From Trifolium pratense (taxonomy: Eukaryota; Streptophyta; Magnoliopsida; Fabales; Fabaceae), in the NCBI RefSeq assembly GCF_020283565.1, contig NC_060060.1, forward strand, positions 42,284,001 to 42,348,000: 64,000 nucleotides of DNA. Direction: 5' to 3'. How positions within the stretch are numbered: position 1 is the stretch's first letter; every line of letters begins with the position of its first letter. The translations under genes and the position numbers were made by a program. The notes beneath the pieces were generated by a model, which worked only from the letters and a program-made list of their open reading frames with translations, had not been told where the DNA came from and did no database searches. Below, one piece after another: positions 1 through 10,664 of the stretch.

Positions 1-955
1 CAAGGGTAATTTCGTTAGCTTTCTGGACATGTAAATAATAGTAAAAAATGAGCTACACGGAGAGACATGACAAAAATACCAGTAGTAGTTCCATACAATA
101 ATTAATTTGGATAGACCTTCACTAAAATGATAATTAATTTCTCTCTGTAACTCCAAATTTAGTGGAGTTTGATTCTGTGAAAAAATAACTCGATTGCGGT
201 CATTTCAGTACCAGTTTGGTGAATTATTGATCCAAATTGAGTTCTGTGCAAAACTTTGAACTTGATGCTCAGAAGCAGATTTTGTGCAGAATTTTGGTGG
301 GGGGCAAAATCCAACAAATTATAAAATAGGGGGGGTAAAATTCCGCATTTTAAAATAGGAGGGGTAAAATTCCGCATTTTTCAAAACTGGAGGGGTAATA
401 TTGCATTTAAGCCTAGAATATTCTGTTATTTTCAAGCTCTCAAACTTTTGAAATCCAATTTCCTTCATGGTTATGAAAACTCAACAATGCATAAACTTTT
501 TTTTAAAAGCAACTTTTGTAACAAAATTATTTTCATGTTGAAAATGAAACGTTAATCTAATTACCTTTTGAAGAAATTCATTTTTAATAGTAGAACTGTA
601 GAAGGAAGAAATACAAAACCTCTTTATAATTTTCAAAAACACAAAATATCATACTTTTCTTAAAAATCTCTTAACAAATAATCAATAAATTATTTATATC
701 AAAATAATTTATTTTTTTTAAAAAAAAAAACCTTAAAACACATGCATAACTAATACACGAAAAGTAATTTGCCAAGAATCTTAAACCAACACTACTAAAA
801 CACAAAGTAATTTTTCTATGGCAGATTCCTATCTGTACAACATAAGCTTACAATATTTGGCTATAGTGCTTCTGTTATAGCATTGTTTTGGGAAAGCTTC
901 TTCTGTAACACAGCAAGATTGCAGACAACCTAACTTTGAACTTCGCCATCTTAAC
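1..955. other. 3' flank of the EMB1270-type gene; no other gene seen
   Basis: AT-rich DNA downstream of the minus-strand PPR gene. It probably includes that gene's 3' UTR. No reading frame here has recognisable protein similarity. The only structure I see is a short tandem repeat at about 331-411. Confidence 0.5.
331..411. repeat. Short tandem repeat, about 31-bp unit, nearly three copies
   Basis: The unit GGGGTAAAATTCCGCATTTT plus about 11 bases occurs at 331-360 and 361-391. A degenerate third copy at 392-411 ends in GCATTTAAGCCT. A related motif (GGGGTAAA followed by GCATTTAAGCCT) recurs at about 54270-54395, so this looks like part of a dispersed repeat rather than a gene. Confidence 0.55.
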
Positions 956-3900
956 TTACCTGTCGTTTTTATCTCTTTCAATTGATTTATCTGCAGCAAT
1001 TGGTTTGAAAGTTCTTTGTTTCCCAATTGAATTTCCTTGGTACACCATAGCTTCCCGAATAAACTTCTTTTTCTTAATCTTCTTGATCTTCGTAAAACGT
1101 CGAGGGTCAGAATTTTTAAGTTTTTCTAACTTCTCTTTCCTTCCATCGATATCAGCTTGCATGACTTTACTTCTCTTATCATCAGGCAATAAAGCCAATC
1201 TAGAAAATTTCTTGGGACTCACAACTTTTAGTTTCTCGGTAATTTCGTTGAACGCTGGAACAAGGCCACGCCTTATAAAGCATCCATTGATAAGTTGCAT
1301 TGAATTTAATTCAGGGAGATTTGGAGAATCTTTTAACTCGAGATCCAAGCAAAATGAAGAGTCTTTTAGCCACATCCTGAGGGAGTGAGCCTTGGCTACA
1401 AGAACACCATGTCGAGTCTTACAAGGAAGAAAAGGCGATCCCATCTCCCAAAGACATGCCTTTAATGTGCTATCGAGTGATACCATGTTATATTCTGCTG
1501 TTCCTGTTGTAAGTACGACTGATTTCGGCGATTCTGGATAGCCCTGCAACGAGGCATCCTGCGATGGCATTGAAATCCAAATGCTAAGGTCAAACATAGA
1601 CAAGCTAGAGAAAAATAAATGGCGAACGAAGTATTATCACCATGAAAATAACACAGCATAATTATGAGCATGTTGTCTTAAAACGTTGAACCTTAGAAGT
1701 TATAAGCGAAAAACCATAGACAATTTTGAATGAAACTTAGAAGGGAAAGAGAATTCACCTGCATATTGTCAAGCCATAATGTAAGACCAACAAGTGCTGA
1801 GCCAGCAGATAGCTTTCTAAAATCAGCTCCCCAGTCATTCTGAGCAACTCTGCAATTGATAAGATACAAGCAATAAGTAACCTAACAGAGGCAGTAACAT
1901 TTCAGTCGAAAATGTCATTAAGATACACCCTCCTATCCATATATAAGAAAAAATAACAAAATTTTCACAAATTAAGAATGTTGGTTATTCTCATTTTATT
2001 TCTTAATATGATCAAAAACTAAATTTCATTTTCTAAACTGCTCTTCATGGAAACTTGTTCTATCGAAATAAAAGAGTTATTGGAAAACAGATTAATTGAA
2101 CGATATTTTAGGAAGGACATCTTTAAATAGGGTGAAATTAGTTAACATTTACTTATATTTTAGACAATCAAGCATAAGTTTTTTTGTTTCTTATATTGAA
2201 GACCAAAGTAGTATAAACCGTGTCTTAGTAGTTTACAACTTTAATAAAAGTATATTACTATTAAGAACTATAAGGAAGGACTAATGATGCTTACCTAAAT
2301 ACATCATGACGATAAATGGTCCTCTTGATTGCTAATTGAAAAACCCATGATGCAGTGGCTCGCAGTTCAAATGCCCACAAGAGATCCACCAAAGCATTTA
2401 CAAAGTTAAAAGCTGCATTATCTTCCACATGTTCCAGTTTCTCAAGAAATTGATCAACTTCGGAAACCAACAACTCAGATTTTTCTCTTAGAAGCCTATA
2501 TAACAATTAGTATAATAAATTAATAGGAGAAATATGAAAGAGCAAATCTTCCTCTCAACAACTTTAGAAAAAGCTAATCCTTTTGCGTGAAAAATACTAA
2601 TCAATACCTGATTGGGAGATCAAATCCGACACCTTGGAGTGCATTTAAAAGATTAATAGCATCGTTTACTCCCTCAGACAAGCTTGCAGCTCTGATAAAG
2701 CACGTCCATATTCGATGATCTGGTTCAATGGCTGCTTCCTTCATTTCTCTGAGCTTTTCAATTCCAGCTTTCGCATCTCCTTTTTTGAGATACGCATCAA
2801 TAACAGAACTATAAGGTAAGGTATCCAGAACTGCTCCCATTGTTCTCAAGTTTTGAAGGACTTTGTCAGCTTCTTCAGGGTGTCCAGATGTACCATAAGA
2901 AACCATTAGCAAATGCATGGTGGCAGTAGTGGGCTCTATCCCTGCTTCTCTCATAATGGCTACCAGATTTTCAGCTTTCTGATGATCCCCGGAAGTTCTA
3001 TACATTTTCATCATTAAATGAAAAAAGGAGCGATCCAGTTTATAACCATTCGACCTAAGTTCTTCAAAAAGTTCCTCAGCCTGGTCATACAGTTGTTGTT
3101 TACTAAATGCTGCAATCAAGCTTCTGTATGAGTCTCGCTTAGGTTCCAAACCAAGACTCTTCATTTTATGCATAAGCGATAAACCTTCTTCTGGTCTATG
3201 GTCTCTGCAGTACATTATAATTAATGTATTATAAGTTTCCTCGTCTGGTGAAAGACCAGCATCTTGTATCATCTGGTAGATGACACCCATTTTTTGAAAT
3301 TCTTCGATACTAGAATATAGTTTAAGTATAGAATTGTAAATTTGAAGATCCAGCTTCAACCCCGCCTCTTGCATCTCAGACAACATGACTCTTACATCCC
3401 TTACTCTTTTGAATCTGCACAGCAATCCAATCATAATTCTGTAAAGATGCATGTTAGGAAAATAACCAGCAGCTTTCATTCCATTGTATACTTTCTGCAC
3501 CTCAAATAAGTTTCCTGCTTGAGCAAATGCTTCAAGCATCAAAAGAATAGAACTTTTACTTATCTTGAAATCCATGTCTTGCAACTCCTGAATTACCACA
3601 TAAAGCTCATTCAGTCTCCCATCAACAATTAAAGCCTGTAAGAGACCATTTACGGATTCAACGTTCGGGAAAGGACCACCTCTCATCATTGTATTAAAAA
3701 TAGCTCTAGCTCGTTCGTAACAACCACTGATCGCATAAGCATTTATTAAAGCATTCCAAACCGTTCTGTTAACTTTTGAGCATTTTTGCCTAAGATCCTC
3801 CACTATACTTTCTGCATTTTGCCACATCTTTAACTTTCCATATGTTTCAATGATATCAGTAATATGAAAAGTTACATTATCCAGTATAATGTCATTTTGC

Positions 3901-6209
3901 TCTGCATGAAACAACAAATGTTGTGCTGTCTCGGGGAAGCCGATCCTGCAGTAGACAGACACCATACTCTGGTACAGACATTCAGATGACTCAACACCAT
4001 TGAATCTCATGTCAGAGAAAAGCTGAGAAGCTATGTCAAATTGTTCACTTTGCACGCATTCCTGAATGAGGGTTTCATACATAGTACAACTTCTAAAAGT
4101 ACCAAGTTCTCCTCTACTTCTGTATTCCTCCAAGGCTGCATCTAACTTTACAGCCTTGCAAAGTATAATGATGTGTGCTTCTGCGATCGTTTGGGAGTCC
4201 TCGGGAGTGTGTTCTATAAATAATTCAAGAAGTTCACGAGCTTCGGAATATTTACCAGATGAGCTATATGAGCTTATAATGGATAAAAAAATCTCACAGT
4301 CTAATTCATAGCCATTGTTGATGGCAACTTTCAACATTTTAGCACCGTGATCATAACATCCCCCCTTAACAAGAACCGATGAAATATCACGTGGATTCAT
4401 ACCACTCAGTTTTTCCATATCTTGAACAATTCTTTCAACAACATCCCCCATGTTTTCCCTCACAAGTGCAGGTAGCATGACTTCATAAAGACCGTTATCC
4501 GGCGTGAAGCCTTCCTGTATCATTTCCTGATACAACACCATAGCCTTTTTTATCTCGTTGAATCTCAAAAAGATATCCAACATAACTGAGTATGCTAGAT
4601 GATCAGCTTTGATCCCTGACTGACGCATGCGGTTAAATGTCTCTTCGGCCTCTACTCGCTTCCCAACCTTTGCATATGCACAAATTAAAGCGCTGTATGT
4701 GTGCAAAGTGGGCTTAACACCTGCATTCAACATTTCCGACATTACTTTTGCAGCTTCCTCAATCTTACTTGCTTTCCCAAGCAAATCGATCAAAACAGTA
4801 TATGTAACCGCATCTGGGGTCCTTTTAGATGACTTCATGTCTCCATAAAGCTGCAATGCCTCATCAAGCCGGCCATGCTTTCCGTGCATGTGTATGATAG
4901 TGTTGTATGTCATCTCATCCTTGCCAAACCCCATTTGCACCATTTCACGACAAATATCCCTTACCTTTTCTGTATTTCCCTCTTTTGAAAAAGCATACAA
5001 CAAAGAGTTATAAGTGACTGCATCAGGTGAAAATCCTTTAGACTTCAGTTCTTCAAAAAGACGTTCTGCTTTCAAAGCAATCCCGCATCTACCATAAACC
5101 GAAATCATAGCATTGTAAGTCCAAAGATCCGGTTGGCAATGGTTCCTCTCCATGTCACTATAAACACAAACTGCTTCCTTCAAATTAGACTCTCTTGAAC
5201 AAGCACTTATAAGAGTATTATAAGTTATTATATCCGGTCTAAGACCAAACTTCCCTACTTCATCCAAAAGCTGCATAGCTAAACCAGACACCATAGCACA
5301 AGACTTAACTTTTGCATTTATCAAAGTATTGAACCTAACAATATCAGGTTCACACCCTCTATCACGCATTAAATCAAACATCTCAATTACCTTATCAAAA
5401 TTACCATTCCTTGCATAAACACCCATCATAGCATTATACACCTGAACATTATCTTCTATATTTGGCTCAGCTTTCGCGAAAATTTCAACAGCAATTGCTT
5501 CTTGATTAGCCTTTCCAAGCACAGCCAAAATAGTAGCAACCATCTTTGCATTAGGTGCATACCATTGCTGCATATTCAAACATTCATAAAGCTCAAGCGC
5601 GAGTTGCCAACGAGTTTGACCAACCGATTTAACCACAAAACAAAAATCACTTGGTCTCATCACAACTCTATGTTGTGCCAACACATTACTAACTAACTCA
5701 TCAGATTTCAAACCCAAAATCCTATCAGTTAAAAACTTCACTCTTTCCCTCCAATCCATCTCTTTTTTCAGCGCCAAATTGTTCATCCTTTTCACCTTCA
5801 TCTTCCTACTACGGTTTCCTATAAAATTTTCACCTGTTTCTTTTTCTTCTTCCCCTTTGTGGGTTTCATCTGGGGTTTCCAAAGTTGGAGTCTTTTTGAC
5901 AAAAACATCGTTTTGAGACAATTGGGTCTCTGTAGAAGGGTACATATCAGTGAGTTTTGAATTGGGCCATCGAATTGAAGGTGATGCTCTGCTATAGGTG
6001 AATTTAGCAACAGTGACAGTTTTATTGTCATTGTTGTTGTTGAGTTGTTGTGGAGAGGAATTTGTTGTGTCTTGTTGGGTTGAAGAAGAATTTGAAGAGG
6101 AAGAAGCGGTGATGTTAAGAGTGTGTCTCTTTGAAATTGAAAATGAGGAGGGTGTGGGTGTGGAGGAGGGTGTAAGAGTTAGTAATCCTGTGGAGACAGA
6201 GAGAGACAT
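956..6209 (-). CDS. EMB1270: EMB1270-type chloroplast P-class PPR protein with degenerate SMR-like C-terminus
   Basis: Four exons by eye: 6209-2608, 2495-2295, 1849-1759 and 1558-956 (stop included). They total 4497 nt, or 1498 residues; I recall about 1440 for the Arabidopsis protein. The start at 6209 (MSLSVSTG) opens a Ser/Thr-rich stretch like a plastid transit peptide; the frame stays open upstream to 6353 but that region looks like 5' UTR. P-type PPR motifs (TYNTLI, TYSALI, TYNAMI) run from about residue 220 to 1185. The C-terminus resembles the SMR region of GUN1-like proteins, but the LDxH and TGxG motifs are degraded (ADFR; TGTAE). EMB1270 (At3g18110) is essential for embryos and is reported to help splice chloroplast group II introns. 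The stop lies inside AG|GTAAGT, a donor-like sequence, so the last codons are less certain. Confidence 0.9.
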
Positions 6210-6599
6210 GATTGTTGTTTGGGTTTGGTGTATCCTCTTTTCATGTTTGGTTACAACAACAACATTTGGATGAAATTTGTTGTATGTTAAAAGGTTTGGT
6301 TTTGAGATTGTGTAAGGAAAGGAGTGAAGAAAATGTGGAATGAGAGGATACAATTACAAGCTCAGTTCAACACAACTGTGTGAGTATAGATATTTTGCTA
6401 GGCGGGGTGAGAGAGAACCCAAGTTCAATTCATGAAGGTTAAGAAAGATAAGATAATCACTAAAAAAATAAAAATAAAAAATAAGTCTTTAGTTTCACAT
6501 TTTAGCAGATTTCTAAAAACGTCCCTATATTTTTTATATTATATTTTGAGTCTCCATGTTTTTGCCGTTTTTAACATTGGTCCCTACGATGACGGTGAT

Positions 6600-6981
6600 G
6601 ATTTGGGGGCTTGGCTTGGTGGTGTGGCGTGCAATCTCAGGACGTGTACATTACTTATGGCTGGATTGTGGGAATTCTCGCGACTCTCCAATTAGACTCG
6701 GCCAGTCCTCCCTCTCATCCTTGTGCTTCCATTGTCGCCCTCATCAATCGTCTTAAGATGAAGGGCCAACATGTTAAAATCTCTCACATTTACAGGCAGA
6801 CAAACCAAGTCGCAGACTGAATTGCAAATTTTGCTTTTTCTATACCTACGGGTTCCCTCTTTTTAGTCATCCGCCCTCGATTGTGTGAACCTTCTTTGAC
6901 TAGATGTTGCCAATATTTACTTTAATGTAGTGTTCGTTTGTAATTTGGCCTAACGGCCTCCCTACTAGCGAAAAAAAAACT
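6600..6981 (+). mobile_element. Non-LTR (LINE) retrotransposon remnant, RNase H end and 3' tail
   Basis: Translation of about 6690-6850 gives HPCASIVALINRLKMKGQ followed by VKISHIYRQTNQVAD, then a stop, then IANFAF. This is the typical end of the RNase H domain of plant LINEs (a form of ...ISHVYREGNQVADxLANFAF). It is followed by an untranslated tail (TTTGGCCTAACGGCCTCC) and a short A-run at 6971-6979. It is 5'-truncated and broken by a stop. It sits between the divergent EMB1270-type and DYW genes, inside what must serve as promoter DNA. Confidence 0.7.
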
Positions 6982-7085
6982 AATTAAAAATGAATTTGTA
7001 TCTACATCATAAAATGGTGTCAAAATAACATTTATCAATTGGAAATGTGGGAGGTTTCTATTTATCAATTGTAATCTTGTTCCCT

Positions 7086-9410
7086 ATGAATATGATACTT
7101 GTTGGTGCAAATAACTTCACTACATTGATGTTGAAATCCAAAAAGTTTATGCACTATGCATTACCAAAATTTTGTATATTGCAGAATCTTTACACTTCAA
7201 TTGCACAACCAGAAACAAAAACCATAGCTAGAAATGTAAACACACAAATCCACAATCTTTCCTTACAAGGAAAACTTGAAGAAGCACTTTCATTTGCTTA
7301 CACCAACCCTTCTCTATCCCTTCAAGACTATGCCTTTTTGTTCCATGCTTGTGCTCAGAAAAAATATCTGCAACAAGGCATGGCATTGCACAATTACATA
7401 CTTGAAAAACACCCCACAATTCAAAATGATCTTTTTATCACTAATAACCTCTTGAACATGTACTGCAAGTGTGGTCAACTTGATTATGCTCGCTACGTGT
7501 TTGATCAAATGCCAAGAAGAAATTTTGTTTCTTGGACTGTTCTTGTTTCTGGGTATGCTCAATTTGGCTTAATCAGAGAGTGTTTTGCTTTATTTTCGGG
7601 TATGTTGGCTTGGTTTCGCCCCAATGAATTTGCTTTTGCAAGCGTGCTTAGTGCTTGTGAGGAGTGTGATATCAAATATGGCTTGCAGGTACATGCTGTT
7701 GCTTGTAAAATGTCATTGGATTTCAATGTATATGTTGCAAATGCTCTTATTACAATGTATAGCAAGTGTTCTGGTGGTTTCAGTAGATGTTGTGATCAAA
7801 CTTCGGATGATGCGTGGGCTTTGTTCAAGTCAATGGAGTATAGAAATCTTATATCTTGGAATTCAATGATTTCAGGTTTTCAATTCCGTGGACTTGGGGA
7901 CAAAGCTATTGGTCTGTTTGCACACATGTATTGCAATGGAATTGGGTTTAATAGTGCCACGTTACTTGGTGTTTTCTCTTCTTTGAATCAATGCAGTAGT
8001 ACTTTAGATGATATCAACAACACATATCTGAGGAACTGTACTCAATTGCACTGTCTCACTATTAAAAGTGGTCTTATTTCAGAAGTTGAAGTGGCAACTG
8101 CATTGGTAAAATCCTATGCAAATCTAGGGGGTCACATTTCTGACTGTTATAGGCTGTTCCGTGATACAAGTGGCCAACATGATATTGTGTCATGGACTGC
8201 TATTATTTCTGTGTTTGCAGAGCGAGATCCTGAGCAAGCTTTCCTTCTTTTCTGTCAACTTCATCGGGAAAATTTTGTGTTGGACCGGTATACATTCTCA
8301 ATCGCCTTAAAAGCTTGCGCATACTTTGTGACTGAGAAAAATGCAATGGCAGTTCACTCACAAGTAATTAAACAAGGATTTCGGGAAGACACGGTTGTTT
8401 CAAATGCCTTGATACATGCTTATGGGAGGTCTGGCTCCTTAGCTTTGTCTAAACAAGCATTTGATGAAATGCGTTGCCATGATTTAGTTTCTTGGAATTC
8501 AATGCTCAAGTCTTATGCCATGCACGGTCGAGCTAAAGATGCATTGGAGCTCTTCAAGCAAATGGATGTCCGTCCAGATTCTGCAACCTTTGTTGCGCTT
8601 CTCGCAGCTTGCAGTCACGCTGGACTAGTTGATGAAGGAGTGAAAATTTTCAACTCTATGACTGAAATTCACGGTATTTCTCCGCAACTAGATCACTTTG
8701 CCTGCATGGTTGACCTTTACGGACGAGCTGGGAAGATATTTGAGGCTGAAGAGTTGATACGCGAAATTCCAATGAAACCTGATTCTGTGATTTGGAGTTC
8801 ATTACTCGGATCTTGCAGGAAGCATGGCAAGGCTGACTTGGCCAAATTGGCAGCTGATAAATTTAAAGAGTTAGATCCTAAAAACTCGTTGGCATATATA
8901 CAAATGTCAAACATATATTCCTCTGGAGGTAGTTTCATTGAAGCTGGCCTTATGAGGAAGGAAATGAGAGACTCAAAAGTGAGAAAAAGACCAGGTTTAA
9001 GCTGGGTCGAAGTTGGGAAGCAAGTTCATGAGTTCACATCTGGTTGCCAACATCATCCACAAAGAGCGGCCATATTGACCCGGCTCGAGACATTGATCGG
9101 ACAATTGAAAGAAATGGGCTATGCTCCAGAGATTAGCTCACCATTGCATGACATTGAACTGGAGCACATAGAAGACCAATTGTTTCATCATAGTGAGAAG
9201 ATGGCATTGGTATTTGCTATAATGAATGAAGCAAGTCTTACCAGTGGTGGAAATGTCATTAAAATAATGAAGAATATCCGTATTTGCGTGGATTGTCATA
9301 ACTTCATGAAATTAGCATCAAAACTATTTCAGAAGGAGATTGTTGTAAGAGATTCGAATCGCTTTCACCATTTCAAATACACAGCTTGTTCTTGTAATGA
9401 CTATTGGTAA
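7086..9410 (+). CDS. PLS-class pentatricopeptide repeat protein with E and DYW domains (organelle RNA editing factor)
   Basis: Intronless, 774 residues from the first in-frame ATG at 7086; the frame opens at a GTG at 7047, which I do not use. ATGs at 7092 and 7128 are alternatives, and MLKSKKFMHYALPKF from 7128 also looks like an organelle presequence. PLS repeats such as RNFVSWTVLVSGY, DIVSWTAIISVF and DLVSWNSMLKSYAMHGR are followed by an E region. The DYW cytidine-deaminase-like domain shows HHSEKMALVFAI (about residue 701), CVDCH (C734, C737, H738) and a terminal CSCNDYW. Such proteins specify C-to-U editing sites in plastid or mitochondrial RNA. It resembles At1g71420 from memory; the target site cannot be read from sequence. 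All zinc-binding and signature residues are intact. Confidence 0.92.
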   Translation: MNMILVGANNFTTLMLKSKKFMHYALPKFCILQNLYTSIAQPETKTIARNVNTQIHNLSLQGKLEEALSFAYTNPSLSLQDYAFLFHACAQKKYLQQGMALHNYILEKHPTIQNDLFITNNLLNMYCKCGQLDYARYVFDQMPRRNFVSWTVLVSGYAQFGLIRECFALFSGMLAWFRPNEFAFASVLSACEECDIKYGLQVHAVACKMSLDFNVYVANALITMYSKCSGGFSRCCDQTSDDAWALFKSMEYRNLISWNSMISGFQFRGLGDKAIGLFAHMYCNGIGFNSATLLGVFSSLNQCSSTLDDINNTYLRNCTQLHCLTIKSGLISEVEVATALVKSYANLGGHISDCYRLFRDTSGQHDIVSWTAIISVFAERDPEQAFLLFCQLHRENFVLDRYTFSIALKACAYFVTEKNAMAVHSQVIKQGFREDTVVSNALIHAYGRSGSLALSKQAFDEMRCHDLVSWNSMLKSYAMHGRAKDALELFKQMDVRPDSATFVALLAACSHAGLVDEGVKIFNSMTEIHGISPQLDHFACMVDLYGRAGKIFEAEELIREIPMKPDSVIWSSLLGSCRKHGKADLAKLAADKFKELDPKNSLAYIQMSNIYSSGGSFIEAGLMRKEMRDSKVRKRPGLSWVEVGKQVHEFTSGCQHHPQRAAILTRLETLIGQLKEMGYAPEISSPLHDIELEHIEDQLFHHSEKMALVFAIMNEASLTSGGNVIKIMKNIRICVDCHNFMKLASKLFQKEIVVRDSNRFHHFKYTACSCNDYW

Positions 9411-10664
9411 CATACCACCTGCATTCCCCCATTTGGGAATATGAGATGGAATCTTTATTTTTATTCCATCTATTTCAATTTCATCATAACATTAAAATAT
9501 AGAATCAATGAAATGATAGTTTTACTTAGTTGTATTTAATCTTATCTCATTTCATTCTATTCCACCTATTGTTGAATGTATTAACATACCTTTGGTCAAG
9601 TTGCTTTAGCTCACAGCTTGTTAAAGGATAGTGCAAAGACACTGTGTTTGCAACTTGTTGAGTTTGTGGGATGTGAAGATTAGGTAAAAACTAAGAAATA
9701 ACAATATTTCTTCATTTACTATGGTTATTCCATATGTATCCAGTATGGTTATCCCATTCATTGGGCACATAAATTTACATTGTCCTTTCAATGGAGAAAA
9801 TGTAAATAATATTGTAACAGCTGATTCAACAGTTTCCCCCATACAAGGATTATGATATTCATAACTTTTCAATCAACAGAGTTAAACCTGACAGTTCAAA
9901 ATTATGTTAAAAAATGACATTAGAAGAGACAATGATGAATCACAAAGACACTGATGATATTCATAAATTTTGGTATCAGAATTCAAGTTCCAAGTCTTGT
10001 ATATTCCTTGTCATAGATTCTCTTTGGTTCAAACCTCTTAGATTAGCTTCATATACTACGAATTTTTGCAACTTTGTTTATCAACTTTAAAGCTTCCTCT
10101 CTTGCATGTTCCAATCCTTTATTTGTCTGAGTACAGAAAAATAATTAACAGTGTGAACTTAGATGATTCGTGCATTTTGATTTTACAAAAGCTGTACCAT
10201 GCAGGCAAGCAACCACAAACAACATCCTCCCCAAAGGCATACGATCATCATTATACTACCGCTAAAGGCATGACTTCTATGTTGGTAACCAATAACATAA
10301 ATATCAAACATGAATCCTGCTCCAGGAGAGGCAAATCACCAAGTAAAATTACACGTTGGAATTACCCGATAGAAATAATGAAGTAATCCTACGGGGATAA
10401 GTAGTTTCATTAATTTTGAAAGAGGAAAATAAAGTAGTAAAGATGGATTGATGAAGTAATATTAAACATGCTAAATTTTTATTTACAGCTGAGTATTTGA
10501 TATTCTTCTAGTTTTTCTCAAAAATAATTGAAAAATTTGATGTGAGAAAATGCGATAATCTAGAGTATAACTACATTGACTTATAGTGTGAACCACATTC
10601 TTCCCCATGTTTACAATCCTCAAACCATGCATAGTGTAGGGATAGGGGGAGCAGGGTTGTGGCA
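9411..10664. other. Intergenic, between two convergent genes
   Basis: Contains the 3' ends of the DYW gene (plus) and the PLAC8 gene (minus). Small reading frames at about 9621-9872 and 10066-10386 have no recognisable motifs and look like chance. I see no RNA gene or clear element. Confidence 0.45.

Noticed and set aside
936..1388. 150-codon plus-strand frame
   Set aside because: It is antisense to the last exon of the EMB1270-type gene, which has clear protein similarity.
7047..7085. Start of the DYW protein at 7047
   Set aside because: The codon is GTG; the first ATG in frame is 7086.
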